Assembly (NCBI RefSeq): GCF_001506075.1
Contig: NZ_KQ947475.1
Span: forward strand, 1,047,655-1,111,654
Direction: 5' to 3'
DNA from: Vibrio sp. MEBiC08052
GTDB lineage: Bacteria; Pseudomonadota; Gammaproteobacteria; Enterobacterales; Vibrionaceae
Length of the DNA stretch: 64,000 nucleotides
The notes beneath the pieces are model-generated. The model was given only the letters and a program-made list of their open reading frames with translations. It did no database searches and had not been told where the DNA came from. The translations under genes and the position numbers were made by a program. Shown piece by piece: positions 19,545 to 28,419 of the stretch (its first letter is position 1; the number at the start of each line of letters is the position of its first letter).

Positions 19545-20093
19545 ATGGATGCACTAGAGTTACTACTGAATCGCCGCTCCGTTGCGAAATTAGGCGCACC
19601 TGCGCCAGAAGGGAAAGTATTGGAAAATATTATCCGGGCGGGGCTTCGGGCACCGGATCATGGCGGGTTAATGCCTTGGCGTTTTGTGATTGCCCAAGAG
19701 CACGGATTAAAGAAATTATCGGATATTTTAGTGCAAGCTGTGATTGCTGATAATGGTGATGAAGCGCAGCTTGAAAAAGTTAAAAATGCGCCTTTCCGAG
19801 CCCCAATGGTGATTACTGTGATTGCCAAAGTTACACCCCATGAGAAAGTCCCGGCATTGGAGCAGCACTTATCGGCCGGATGTGCCGTTCAGGCCATGCA
19901 TATGGCAGCGCAGGCTCAGGGATTTCAGGGCGTGTGGCGTTCCGGTAAATGGATGTTCCATCCATTAGTTCATCAGGCTTTTGGTCTTGAAGGTGATGAT
20001 GAGATCGTCGGTTTTCTCTACTTGGGAACACCGTTGCTTGAACCGATGAAAGTACCTGACCGAAATTTGTCCCGTTTTGTTGAATACTTATAA
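19545..20093 (+). CDS. YdjA-type NAD(P)H nitroreductase
   Basis: This 182-residue flavin enzyme belongs to the minimal nitroreductase group represented by E. coli YdjA. The N-terminal MDALELLLNRRSVAKL and RAGLRAPDHGGLMPWRF segments match that branch and form the FMN pocket. YdjA-type enzymes reduce nitroaromatics in vitro, but the natural substrate is not established. ATG 19545 is used; a longer open frame upstream is a different reading frame. It converges on a LysR-type gene. Confidence 0.9.
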   Translation: MDALELLLNRRSVAKLGAPAPEGKVLENIIRAGLRAPDHGGLMPWRFVIAQEHGLKKLSDILVQAVIADNGDEAQLEKVKNAPFRAPMVITVIAKVTPHEKVPALEQHLSAGCAVQAMHMAAQAQGFQGVWRSGKWMFHPLVHQAFGLEGDDEIVGFLYLGTPLLEPMKVPDRNLSRFVEYL

Positions 20094-20131
20094 GATAAGT
20101 GCAGTCGTCAATGTATTGAGTCTTGACGAGC

Positions 20132-20169
20132 GTGAATCATCCTGATGATTTTGTGTCGGGGTGATTCAC
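20132..20169. terminator. Hairpin between the converging nitroreductase and LysR genes
   Basis: GTGAATCA pairs with TGATTCAC, extended by CC/GG, around a 15-base loop. There is no clear T run, so its role as terminator is inferred from location. Confidence 0.45.
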
Positions 20170-20197
20170 CGATTTCTGAACTGACCAGATGTCGTTA

Positions 20198-21073
20198 TTA
20201 ATCCATATGATATGACATGATGAAATCAATAAAGAGTCTGACTTTCTCGGGCAGATGATCTTTGTGATTGTAAAGCATATAGATATCTCTGGAGTTGGCG
20301 CTCCAGTCTTCCAGAATCTGAACCAATTCACCGACTTCCAGATATTCTTTGATCATAACGTCCGGCATGAGCGTAATGCCTAATCCCTCAGAACAGGCCA
20401 TTCGGATGACATCTAGTGTATTGGCCTGAAACCGTCCCCGTTCATTATTGGTCACATGTTCACCCTTGGTATTCGTCAGTTGCCATTTTAGCAGCGGATT
20501 CCCTTTAAGCAGTGAATGGTGAGTGAGTTCTTCAGCGTGATGTGGTGCCGGGTGTTTTGCCAGATAGGTCGGACTGGCGACAAGAATATCTTTGACTTCA
20601 TTAATTTTTCGGGCAATGAGCGAAGAATCACGTTGAGGACCGACCCGAAAAATGACATCCCACTCGGTGGGATCGAGCTGGTCAGCATGGTTACTCGTCG
20701 TGAGCTCAAGGTTGATCTCTGGATAGTTTTGCATGAAAGCCGTAAACATCGGCATCATCATTCGTTTCGTCAGGTTTGAGGGGGCCGATATTCTTATCTT
20801 GCCTGATGCCCCCCGACATTCGTCACTGATTTCTTCAGCGGCCATCGATAAGCGTTGTAAAAGAGGAGAACACTCTTTGAAGAAACGCTCACCCGCTTCA
20901 GTCAGCGATAATTTGCGGGCATGGCGGTTGAGTAATCTTAAATTCAGCGAATCTTCAAGCGCCTGAATACGCCGGGTGATAGTTGCCACCGGTATCAGGG
21001 TTCTCCGTGATGTCGCTGTGTAACTGCCATTCTCGACTACCAAGCGGAATAGATTTAAGTCGTCTAATTTCAT
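20198..21073 (-). CDS. LysR family transcriptional regulator
   Basis: The 291-residue protein has an N-terminal winged helix-turn-helix (residues 1-60, DLNLFRLVVENGSYTATSRR...PVATITRRIQALEDSLNLRLLNRHARKLSLTEAG). A periplasmic-binding-like effector domain runs from about residue 90. It resembles the AaeR/DsdC-like branch that contains many regulators of unknown ligand. Its target cannot be assigned: the neighbour on its 3' side converges on it, and the response regulator gene lies divergently across 388 bases. Self-regulation from that spacer is likely by family habit. Confidence 0.88.
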   Translation of the reverse strand: MKLDDLNLFRLVVENGSYTATSRRTLIPVATITRRIQALEDSLNLRLLNRHARKLSLTEAGERFFKECSPLLQRLSMAAEEISDECRGASGKIRISAPSNLTKRMMMPMFTAFMQNYPEINLELTTSNHADQLDPTEWDVIFRVGPQRDSSLIARKINEVKDILVASPTYLAKHPAPHHAEELTHHSLLKGNPLLKWQLTNTKGEHVTNNERGRFQANTLDVIRMACSEGLGITLMPDVMIKEYLEVGELVQILEDWSANSRDIYMLYNHKDHLPEKVRLFIDFIMSYHMD

Positions 21074-21461
21074 AGTTTCCTGACATAACGGTTAATTAAC
21101 GGGTTTCACCTATATACACGGAACTGAATTGTCAAAGTTTGAGGCATATCAACATGTTTATCGAAAACTCATTTTCCAAACATAGTGTATATCCGTAAGA
21201 ATGGCAGTGGAACATAGAATTTGAAGCTTATTTTTGCATTTAAAAATAATATTTGTTGTGGTGCATGACTATTTGAACCGGTGTTTTAATGTATAGTATA
21301 AGATGCAAAACGAAAGTGAAACGTTTGTACTAATGGCCCGAAGAGGCTACTTTTAGTAAAAGCTATTATAATTCTCAATAATAAATTCGTGATGAGGTGT
21401 TTTACCCAGCGAAGCTTTTGAACTCACTTTCTCCACATTTTGCGTTTGTGAGGCAGTTAGT
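21074..21461. other. Divergent regulatory spacer between the LysR and RssB-like genes
   Basis: This AT-rich spacer holds promoters for both genes. A TATAGTATAA element near 21290 could be a rightward -10 region. A short perfect inverted repeat (CTTTTA-G-TAAAAG, near 21352) lies about 110 bases before the response regulator gene. No protein gene is supported here. Confidence 0.4.
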
Positions 21462-22568
21462 ATGTTTAAACCCGAATTTCCTGACTCAGAGAAATTTTCT
21501 GGGCAAACACCGTTAAGTAATAAAATGATCCTCATTGTTGATGACGATCCGGTTTTTCGGCGGATTACCAGCGGCTATCTCCTGTCTCAGGGATGCACCG
21601 TTGATGAAGCTGAAGACGGTTTGGCAGGGCTAAAACAATTGAGGGTGCAACGTCCTGATTTGGTGATCTGTGATATTTCAATGCCGGTTTTGAGCGGTTT
21701 GGAATTTGTTGAAGAAGTGAGTCTGGCTTATCCCTGTTTACCGATGATTGTCATCTCCGCGACTGATGACATGTCCGATGTTGCACGCGCGTTGAAGCAC
21801 GGTATTAAAGATTTCCTCTCTAAACCGATCAGTGACTATTCTCATTTAGGACAAGCGATTGCCAATACCTTGAGTGATACACAGAGTCATGTCTCGGATC
21901 AACGTGATTTCTCCAGCCAGTGGTTTCAAGTCGAAGATGGTGGGGATATTCCAGAAGAACAGGAATTATATTGGCATCTGGAATATTTACAGCAGAATTT
22001 GAGTGCAGCCCGGGAACTGCTCAATGCGTTGTTGCCGGAAAATGACACCAGTCAGGGCGTATGGCGATGTAGTTATCGTTTGCTGCAGTCTGCCGAAACC
22101 ATGCCTCTCGTATTTGATTATGCTTGGCTCATGAACGGTCAATATGCTTTCTATATTGTGGATTCAGGGTCTCAGTCGTGTGATGGCATCGCGACGACTT
22201 TATTGATCCGTGCTCTGTTCCATGACTATCTGCGTAGCCTGAAATCGATGGGCGCTGATTTGAAAGATCTGGCTGATATCTTAGAGAAAGGTATTAACTG
22301 TACCGAATGCGCCTGCTCAATTTCAGCCATGATTGGTATTGCAGATCTCAGCGATGGGACGTTGTCGATTTTGCCAGCTGGCATGGATTGCTTCTGGAGT
22401 AACGGTCAAAATAGTCAGCATATTGCCGGTGGCGTTTCTCTGGGCGACAACTGCCGGAAAAATTTCATCACACAGGATTTACCATTACGAGAAAGTTCCG
22501 AGATTTCTGTTAGTCGTCTCGGTATTAGTTCATTTTCACTGAATATCAGCCAAAAAACCGAATCATAA
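21462..22568 (+). CDS. rssB: RssB-like response regulator with degenerate PP2C-type output domain
   Basis: The 368-residue protein begins with a receiver domain (residues about 20-140) containing the acidic pair DDD, the phosphoacceptor aspartate in LVICDISMP and the conserved lysine in FLSKPIS. The remainder resembles the phosphatase-like fold of E. coli RssB/Hnr, an adaptor that delivers sigma-S to ClpXP. Clear metal-binding aspartates of active PP2C enzymes are not evident, consistent with an adaptor, not an enzyme. The assignment to RssB is by architecture and weak sequence similarity, so function in sigma-S turnover is inferred. It is monocistronic with a strong terminator. Confidence 0.72.
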   Translation: MFKPEFPDSEKFSGQTPLSNKMILIVDDDPVFRRITSGYLLSQGCTVDEAEDGLAGLKQLRVQRPDLVICDISMPVLSGLEFVEEVSLAYPCLPMIVISATDDMSDVARALKHGIKDFLSKPISDYSHLGQAIANTLSDTQSHVSDQRDFSSQWFQVEDGGDIPEEQELYWHLEYLQQNLSAARELLNALLPENDTSQGVWRCSYRLLQSAETMPLVFDYAWLMNGQYAFYIVDSGSQSCDGIATTLLIRALFHDYLRSLKSMGADLKDLADILEKGINCTECACSISAMIGIADLSDGTLSILPAGMDCFWSNGQNSQHIAGGVSLGDNCRKNFITQDLPLRESSEISVSRLGISSFSLNISQKTES

Positions 22569-22678
22569 AACGACATTACTTTTGTTGCTCATCATTGCAT
22601 TATGCACTTTTCACGCGATTCCGGTTGAAGACCCTGTTGCGAAGTCCGAAGAAAATCACTAGCATGAGCGAGAAGTGT

Positions 22679-22709
22679 GCCCACTCTTCGAGTGGGCGTT
22701 TGTTTTTTT
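22679..22709 (+). terminator. Terminator after the RssB-like gene
   Basis: An 8-bp stem GCCCACTC/GAGTGGGC with a TTC loop is followed by GTTTGTTTTTTT. It is 110 bases beyond the stop codon. Confidence 0.85.
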
Positions 22710-22813
22710 AGGCACTACCAATTTTGAGGTGGTATGCTTGTTTTTTTACTGAGACCGCGCGAACTTCAATCAACAAGCCAGTTTGATGCGGGTATCCAGA
22801 CAAATAGACATAG

Positions 22814-23362
22814 ATGATGACTACAGACACAATTTCACTAATTAAATCCAGCATTAAGAGTATCCCGGATTATCCGAAACCAGGCATTCTGTTTCGTGAT
22901 GTCACCAGCCTGATGGAAGATGCGCAAGCATATCGGGCAACGATCCAACTGCTGGTTGAACGATATAAAAATATGGGATTTACCAAAGTCGTCGGAACGG
23001 AAGCGCGAGGATTTCTCTTTGGTGCACCGTTAGCGATTGAGTTGGGGGTCGGATTTGTGCCCGTTCGTAAACCGGGGAAACTCCCGAGAAAGACGCTGGC
23101 TGAGTCTTATGAACTGGAATACGGTATCGATATGCTAGAAATTCATGTCGATGCGATTCAAGCAAATGATCAGGTCTTGATTATTGATGATCTACTAGCT
23201 ACCGGTGGCACGGTTGAAGCGACGAGCAAGCTGATTCGACAATTAGGAGGTAAAGCTGAACACGCCGGCTTTGTGATTAATTTGCCTGAATTAGGCGGCG
23301 ACAAGCGTCTGGAAGCTTTAGGCTTAGAGATTTTCAGTATTTGTGATTTCGAAGGCCACTAA
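22814..23362 (+). CDS. apt: Adenine phosphoribosyltransferase
   Basis: Apt salvages adenine to AMP with PRPP. The diagnostic segments are [16 protein letters not shown] near residue 18, [15 protein letters not shown] near residue 57 and the PRPP loop [13 protein letters not shown] near residue 125. Length 182 agrees with the family. The start has no strong ribosome site; ATG 22814 or the adjacent ATG 22817 fits. It precedes dnaX by 66 bases, the apt-dnaX-ybaB-recR order known in enterobacteria and Vibrio. Confidence 0.96.
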   Translation: MMTTDTISLIKSSIKSIPDYPKPGILFRDVTSLMEDAQAYRATIQLLVERYKNMGFTKVVGTEARGFLFGAPLAIELGVGFVPVRKPGKLPRKTLAESYELEYGIDMLEIHVDAIQANDQVLIIDDLLATGGTVEATSKLIRQLGGKAEHAGFVINLPELGGDKRLEALGLEIFSICDFEGH

Positions 23363-23428
23363 GGCTGACGATCATTCATGATCAGCACAGATTTGAATGA
23401 TGAACAGAAAGTGTAAACGGAATAATTG

Positions 23429-25528
23429 ATGAGTTATCTAGCATTAGCAAGAAAGTGGCGACCAGCGCAGTTTTCTGAAGTTGTCGGACAGGCACATGTA
23501 CTGTCAGCTTTGGAAAATGCATTGGCACAGAATCGACTGCACCATGCCTATCTTTTCAGTGGTACGAGAGGGGTAGGGAAAACCACAATCGGACGGTTAT
23601 TTGCTAAGGGGCTGAACTGTGAAACCGGCATTACCGCCCATCCTTGTGGGCAGTGTGCTGCTTGTCAGGAAATCGAACAGGGCCGGTTTGTCGATTTACT
23701 TGAAATCGATGCAGCATCGCGCACGAAAGTCGAAGATACCCGCGAATTGCTGGATAATGTGCAGTATAAGCCTGCCCGGGGGCGGTTTAAGGTCTATCTG
23801 ATCGATGAAGTCCATATGCTGTCCCGTCACAGTTTCAATGCACTGCTAAAAACGCTGGAAGAACCACCAGAATATGTCAAATTCTTACTGGCAACGACGG
23901 ATCCTCAGAAATTACCGGTGACCATTCTGTCCCGCTGTTTGCAGTTTCACTTAAAACCGATTGGCATCGATCACATTGAGCAGCAGCTCGCGTTCATTCT
24001 CAATGAGGAACAAGTCACTGCCGAGGCGCGCGCTTTGGGCATGATCGCTCATGCAGCCGATGGCAGTATGCGAGATGCACTGAGTCTGACGGATCAGGCC
24101 ATTGCACTCGGAGATGGGTCGATTCAGGCCAACCTTGTGTCTCACATGTTGGGAACCATTGATACTGATCAAGCACTTCATCTCTTGCAGGCATTAAGTC
24201 ACAAGCAGCCTCAAACCGTGATGGCCTACGTCGAACAGATTGCGGCGAATGGCATCGCATGGGATGCATTGTTGCAATCGCTTGCCACTCAAATTCATCG
24301 GGTTGCAATGTATCAAATGCTGCCTTCGACGTTAGATAAATTGCAGCCGGATGCAGAGAAAATTAAGCAACTGGCACAAGATCTGAGTGCAGAAGATGCT
24401 CAACTGTTTTATCAGATTGCATTGAAAGGTCGGGAAGATTTGCCACTCTCGCCGACACCGCGCATCGGTCTGGAAATGGTATTACTACGTATGCTGGCTT
24501 TCCGTCCGGTTGCAGTTTCACCTGTTCATGGCATCAGTACTGAGGTTAGTTCTGATGTTGCAACGCAAAAACCGGCACCTATGGTGAATGGTCCGACTGC
24601 ATCAACAATAGCGCCTGCTACATCAATGCCGTCTCAGATTCAGCCGGAATATCAACGCGAAACGTCTGAGATAGCGCATACTGCGCCAGATGTGACTGCA
24701 AATACAAATCATGTTTCTCAGTCTGTCGCTGAAACCGAGTCACCAGCTCCGGCTGATAGTGAAGCGTCAGTCGCACCGACAGTGCATGACAACTCATCCT
24801 CACCACGCGTTGGCCTGAGACATCAGCTTCGTTCTCAACGTCAGTCTGTCCAGTCGTCAGGATCATCGACCAAAGGTACACCGACAAAAAAGTCTGAAAC
24901 GGCATCAACAAAATCAGATTCGGTTTTTGATCGGCTGATGCAAAAGCGGAATGATGATCTTCTGATGCCGTCGGACGTTGATTCTCAATTGGATGCAGAG
25001 ACCGCAGTGGATGCAGCTGAGCCTTATCAATGGCGTCCGACAATAGAAGTTCCGGACACACCCGTCGATAAGTCCATCACACCGGCAGCACTGAAACAGG
25101 CATTGACGCATGAAAAAACTCCGGAAATGGCGGCCAGACTGACCGATGAAGTCATTCAAGAAGATGAGTGGGCCGCGCTCATACCGCAGTTGAATTTGCC
25201 GAAACTTATCGAGCAGTTAGCGCTGAATGCATCCTATCAACTGGAAGGTAATACGGTTCATTTATCGTTACGTGCCCATCAGGCGCATTTGAATACCGAT
25301 AAAGCGCAAGCTATTTTGAAAGAAGCATTTGAACATGTGCTGGGAATGGCTTGTGCATTAGAGATTCGAGTGGCGGATGACGGAGTGACACCGTTGGAAC
25401 GTCGGGAGCTGCATTATCAAGCAAAACTGGAACAGGCGTTCGTGAGTTTGAACGATGATCCCAATGTTCAATTTATCCAGCAACGTTTTCAGGCACAGTT
25501 AGATCAAGAGAGTGTCCGTCCGGTTTAA
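23429..25528 (+). CDS. dnaX: DNA polymerase III subunits tau and gamma
   Basis: DnaX is the clamp-loader ATPase that also links polymerases and helicase (tau). Walker A SGTRGVGKTT near residue 45, the zinc module CGQCAACQ near residue 75, and LIDEVHMLSR with LEEPPEYVKFLLATTD mark the AAA+ domain. A Ser/Thr/Pro-rich linker (about residues 365-490) separates the clamp-loader part from the tau-specific C terminus. The first in-frame codon TTG 23426 is adjacent to ATG 23429, which is preferred (699 residues). A slippery heptamer within the linker predicts a shorter gamma product. Confidence 0.96.
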   Translation: MSYLALARKWRPAQFSEVVGQAHVLSALENALAQNRLHHAYLFSGTRGVGKTTIGRLFAKGLNCETGITAHPCGQCAACQEIEQGRFVDLLEIDAASRTKVEDTRELLDNVQYKPARGRFKVYLIDEVHMLSRHSFNALLKTLEEPPEYVKFLLATTDPQKLPVTILSRCLQFHLKPIGIDHIEQQLAFILNEEQVTAEARALGMIAHAADGSMRDALSLTDQAIALGDGSIQANLVSHMLGTIDTDQALHLLQALSHKQPQTVMAYVEQIAANGIAWDALLQSLATQIHRVAMYQMLPSTLDKLQPDAEKIKQLAQDLSAEDAQLFYQIALKGREDLPLSPTPRIGLEMVLLRMLAFRPVAVSPVHGISTEVSSDVATQKPAPMVNGPTASTIAPATSMPSQIQPEYQRETSEIAHTAPDVTANTNHVSQSVAETESPAPADSEASVAPTVHDNSSSPRVGLRHQLRSQRQSVQSSGSSTKGTPTKKSETASTKSDSVFDRLMQKRNDDLLMPSDVDSQLDAETAVDAAEPYQWRPTIEVPDTPVDKSITPAALKQALTHEKTPEMAARLTDEVIQEDEWAALIPQLNLPKLIEQLALNASYQLEGNTVHLSLRAHQAHLNTDKAQAILKEAFEHVLGMACALEIRVADDGVTPLERRELHYQAKLEQAFVSLNDDPNVQFIQQRFQAQLDQESVRPV
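24886..24897 (+). promoter_or_regulatory. Programmed -1 frameshift site of dnaX
   Basis: The heptamer A AAA AAG (24886-24892) is in the correct phase (ACA AAA AAG). After a -1 slip the next codons are GTC then TGA (24895-24897), giving a gamma protein of 489 residues. An SD-like AAAGG (24872-24876) lies nine bases upstream, as in E. coli. A downstream stem (GCATCA/TGATGC with a long loop) is only weak. Confidence 0.8.
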
Positions 25529-25601
25529 TTCGCTTAATGTTTATCCGGTGTCGACGTTAAAAATGAGCGTCAGAATCGGGTGTAAAACGTAGGCCTAAGA
25601 A

Positions 25602-25630
25602 GGGGGTTGAATTCCCGGCAGGGAACCCCC
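25602..25630 (+). promoter_or_regulatory. GC-rich hairpin in the ybaB leader
   Basis: GGGGGTT (25602-25608) pairs with AACCCCC (25624-25630) around a loop that can itself pair CCC with GGG. There is no T run, so it is not a simple terminator. It may stabilise or regulate the ybaB-recR message after dnaX. Confidence 0.4.
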
Positions 25631-25667
25631 ACAGTATGTGTAATATATCAATGACAGAGAGATAAAC

Positions 25668-25997
25668 ATGTTTGGTAAAGGCGGAATGGGCAACCTGATG
25701 AAGCAAGCCCAGCAAATGCAAGAGCGTATGCAGAAGCTTCAAGAAGAAATTGCAAATATGGAAGTCACTGGTGAAGCTGGTGCCGGTCTGGTGAAAGTGA
25801 CTATGACCGGTAGTCATAGCGTTCGCCGGGTCGAAATCGATGAAAGTCTGATGGAAGACGATAAAGAAATGGTTGAAGATTTGGTTGCTGCTGCCTTTAA
25901 TGATGCTGCCCGTCGTATTGAAGAAACCCAAAAAGAGAAAATGTCATCCGTGACGGGTGGAATGCAACTTCCTCCCGGTATGAAGATGCCATTTTAA
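25668..25997 (+). CDS. ybaB: YbaB/EbfC nucleoid-associated protein
   Basis: This small DNA-binding protein (109 residues) forms tweezer-like dimers that bind DNA. The N-terminal [24 protein letters not shown] helix, the central GLVKVTMTG segment and the flexible C-terminal [12 protein letters not shown] tail are all typical. It lies between dnaX and recR in the usual order, 15 bases before recR, and is probably co-transcribed with it. Confidence 0.95.
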   Translation: MFGKGGMGNLMKQAQQMQERMQKLQEEIANMEVTGEAGAGLVKVTMTGSHSVRRVEIDESLMEDDKEMVEDLVAAAFNDAARRIEETQKEKMSSVTGGMQLPPGMKMPF

Positions 25998-26012
25998 TGG
26001 TTCAGTAAATTT

Positions 26013-26615
26013 ATGCGTACCAGTCAAATGCTGGAACATCTGATGGAAGCCTTGCGTTGTCTGCCCGGGGTCGGCCCCAAGTCAGCACAACGCATGGCTT
26101 TTCATTTGTTACAGCGTGATCGTCAGGGGGGGCTCCGCCTAGCGGATGCGCTGAATCAGGCAATGACTGAAATTGGCCATTGTCAGACGTGCCGGACCTT
26201 TACCGAAGAGGATGTTTGCCATATTTGCAAAAATCCCAAACGACAGGAAAATGGTCAGCTCTGTGTGGTGGAAAGCCCAGCGGATATTGCAGCCGTTGAA
26301 GCGACAGGACAGTTCTCGGGCCGTTACTTTGTTCTCATGGGACATTTATCACCATTGGATGGTATTGGCCCCGCAGATATCGGTTTGGATCTGCTCGATT
26401 TTCACTTGCAACAAGGCGATATTACCGAAGTGATTTTGGCGACCAATCCGACCGTCGAAGGAGAGGCAACGGCACACTATATTGCCGATTTGTGCCAGGC
26501 TCATCATGTTTCAGCGAGTCGTATCGCGCATGGCGTGCCTGTTGGCGGTGAGCTAGAACTGGTAGATGGGACGACGCTGTCCCACTCGATCATGGGACGC
26601 CAGCGACTCTCCTGA
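26013..26615 (+). CDS. recR: Recombination mediator RecR
   Basis: RecR acts with RecO (and RecF) to load RecA on gapped DNA. The helix-hairpin-helix [17 protein letters not shown] (near residue 18), the CxxC...CxxC zinc finger (CQTCRTF...CHICKN, residues about 57-72) and the Toprim segment ([13 protein letters not shown], near residue 83) are all present. Length 200 is standard. It closes the apt-dnaX-ybaB-recR group. Confidence 0.97.
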   Translation: MRTSQMLEHLMEALRCLPGVGPKSAQRMAFHLLQRDRQGGLRLADALNQAMTEIGHCQTCRTFTEEDVCHICKNPKRQENGQLCVVESPADIAAVEATGQFSGRYFVLMGHLSPLDGIGPADIGLDLLDFHLQQGDITEVILATNPTVEGEATAHYIADLCQAHHVSASRIAHGVPVGGELELVDGTTLSHSIMGRQRLS

Positions 26616-26642
26616 TTTTATCTCATGTTTTTAGCCATCAAT

Positions 26643-26678
26643 CATGCGAGACATTCGTCATATCGAATCTCTCGCATG
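26643..26678 (+). terminator. Long hairpin after recR
   Basis: Two 15-base arms starting CATGCGAGA and ending TCTCGCATG pair with a single mismatch around a 6-base loop. The following TTGTATTT is a weak T tract. It lies between recR and the converging Cys-cluster gene. Confidence 0.6.
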
Positions 26679-26729
26679 TTGTATTTGGATGATGCAGAGA
26701 TAAATACAATCTTATCCTTATCGCGTGAT

Positions 26730-27002
26730 TCAGCGTGACTGCTGCGATGGCGAAAACGTGGTGTTTTCCAGCTCACTGATAATCGTCAGTGCCTCTTGAT
26801 TGCTGGTACCACAGATTGCCTCATCACTTTTGAAATCACTACACACCTGAGGACGATCATCGGACCCGAACAGTTTACAGAGATTGTTTTCATCTAATTG
26901 GACACAGCGAACCCCAGCCGGTTTTCCGTCAGGCATTCCCGGAATCGGGGAAGAAATACTCGGTGCGATACAGCAGGCGCCACAGCCTAAGCGACATTCC
27001 AT
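26730..27002 (-). CDS. YkgJ family cysteine cluster protein
   Basis: This 90-residue protein carries a CxxxCGACC cluster at its N terminus and further cysteines (VRCVQL, LCKLF, VCSDF, AICG). That matches the YkgJ/zinc- or iron-binding cysteine cluster family, whose function is unknown. The preferred start is ATG 27002, preceded by AGAGGA. A longer TTG start at 27029 lacks a site. It diverges from another Cys-cluster gene (ycgN) 138 bases away. Confidence 0.8.
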   Translation of the reverse strand: MECRLGCGACCIAPSISSPIPGMPDGKPAGVRCVQLDENNLCKLFGSDDRPQVCSDFKSDEAICGTSNQEALTIISELENTTFSPSQQSR

Positions 27003-27139
27003 AAATCCTCTAGAGTCATCATGATTCAAAACAGCGGATCATAGCAGACTGAATCCCAATTGGCATACGTTTATGCTTGAACTCTTTGTTGAGGGCAGGT
27101 ATAACCCGTATCCGGATCCATAACCACAAAAGTACAAAT

Positions 27140-27583
27140 ATGACTATTCCATTCTGGCAAACCAAATCATTAGATGAGATGAGCGAAAGCGAGTGGGAAT
27201 CGCTGTGTGACGGCTGTGGCAAATGTTGCTTACATAAGCTAATGGATGAAGATACCGAAGAAGTTTACTACACCAATGTGGCTTGTAGTTGGCTGAACAG
27301 TAAAACATGTGCCTGCAAGGATTACCCCAACCGTTTTCAATCCGGTGAGGAATGTCTGAAACTGACCCGGGAAAATATCGATGAATTTCACTGGTTACCG
27401 GAAACCTGTGCTTATCGTTTGTTAGCTCAACATCAACCGCTGCCCGCATGGCACCCGTTAATCACGGGCTCTAAATCAGCCATGCACGCTGCCGGAGAGA
27501 GCGTCCGCAACAAAGTCGTTTATGAGATTGATGTGGTGAGCTGGGAAGATCATATTTTGAACAAGCCGACTGAACCCAAATAA
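27140..27583 (+). CDS. ycgN: UPF0260 cysteine cluster protein YcgN
   Basis: The 147-residue protein matches E. coli YcgN closely in its key segments: [41 protein letters not shown] and [13 protein letters not shown]. Conserved cysteines suggest metal or cluster binding, but the function is unknown. ATG 27140 matches the usual N terminus; an upstream start at 27077 adds residues unlike the family. Its last 34 bases overlap the 3' end of the oppositely oriented rhombosortase gene. Confidence 0.92.
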   Translation: MTIPFWQTKSLDEMSESEWESLCDGCGKCCLHKLMDEDTEEVYYTNVACSWLNSKTCACKDYPNRFQSGEECLKLTRENIDEFHWLPETCAYRLLAQHQPLPAWHPLITGSKSAMHAAGESVRNKVVYEIDVVSWEDHILNKPTEPK

Positions 27584-28149
27584 GCCTTGATTCGGGTACT
27601 GAATCCGAAGAGCAACCCTCCCGCCAGACCGAGCAAATGCGCCTGAATGGCAACCGGTGCTTCAATGAGCGCCTGAGTTGCCTCGGAAGCACCGAAACAC
27701 TGCTCCCAGATGACCTTGCCACATACACCCACAACGAGCAGCCAGCTACTTTTCCTGCCTTGCAAAGCTTCACTCAGTGCGAAGCTGGCAAACAGGCCAT
27801 GCAATGTACCGGACAGTCCGACATAGAAATCAAGATCGCTCCAGAAAAGCCCGATGCCAATCAACAAACTCAATAGCAGTAGTTGTTGCCAGAGTGCGCG
27901 GACTGAGGGACGAAAAATCAAGGTAATTAGCCAGAGTGCAATCAGATTCATCGCTAGGTGGGTTGTATTGGTATGGGTGAAGTTTCCTGTTACGATCCGC
28001 CACCATTGACCTTGCGTGATAGCTTGTTTGTCCCAGACCAGCATATCCGCAAGCGGAGAGAATTGAGCGAGGATACATATGATACTGATCAGACTAAGGG
28101 TGAGATAGATATGGGATCGCGTTATTGTATTCAATGTCAAAAAGCGCAT
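27550..28149 (-). CDS. rrtA: Rhombosortase (rhomboid family intramembrane protease)
   Basis: Rhombosortases are small rhomboid proteases that process proteins bearing a GlyGly-CTERM tail on their way to the surface. The catalytic serine lies in [11 protein letters not shown], and a later histidine ([10 protein letters not shown]) completes the dyad. [18 protein letters not shown] is the typical rhomboid segment. About six membrane segments are visible in 199 residues. The start at ATG 28149 is chosen because the family N terminus ([11 protein letters not shown]) follows. The open frame extends upstream into a GTGTCC-type repeat, which looks noncoding. No GlyGly-CTERM substrate is in the window. 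Confidence 0.85.
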   Translation of the reverse strand: MRFLTLNTITRSHIYLTLSLISIICILAQFSPLADMLVWDKQAITQGQWWRIVTGNFTHTNTTHLAMNLIALWLITLIFRPSVRALWQQLLLLSLLIGIGLFWSDLDFYVGLSGTLHGLFASFALSEALQGRKSSWLLVVGVCGKVIWEQCFGASEATQALIEAPVAIQAHLLGLAGGLLFGFSTRIKAYLGSVGLFKI

Positions 28150-28216
28150 AAGGCCTGTCTTTGTTCCACGATTGTCCCGTTGTCTTGAGCTTATCATCCT
28201 TCTGCATCCGACAGAA

Positions 28217-28236
28217 GATAAAGGACACACACCGAC
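28217..28236 (-). repeat. REP-like unit downstream of the RAYT
   Basis: Read on the minus strand this is TCGGTGTGTGTCCTTTAT, matching the core GTGTGTCC shared with units at 29.5 and 36 kb. Together with units upstream of the RAYT gene it flanks the transposase. Confidence 0.6.
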
Positions 28237-28419
28237 CTCAATCAATTGATGAGTGTGTTTTATTTTTCAGCATCATTTAAGTTTTTAGATGGATTTTTAA
28301 GCGTAAGTAGGATGTAACTCAGATAAAGGGCTGGGGAATAATTTGTGAAGTACGGATTTTGGAGTATAACGAAAACCCAAGGATAAGGGGAAAAACTAAG
28401 GCTGAATGCTTTGCGTCGA

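Noticed and set aside
28150..28245. Longer N terminus for the rhombosortase starting at 28245
   Set aside because: The extension runs through a GTGTCC-type repeat and lacks the hydrophobic start of the family; ATG 28149 fits better.
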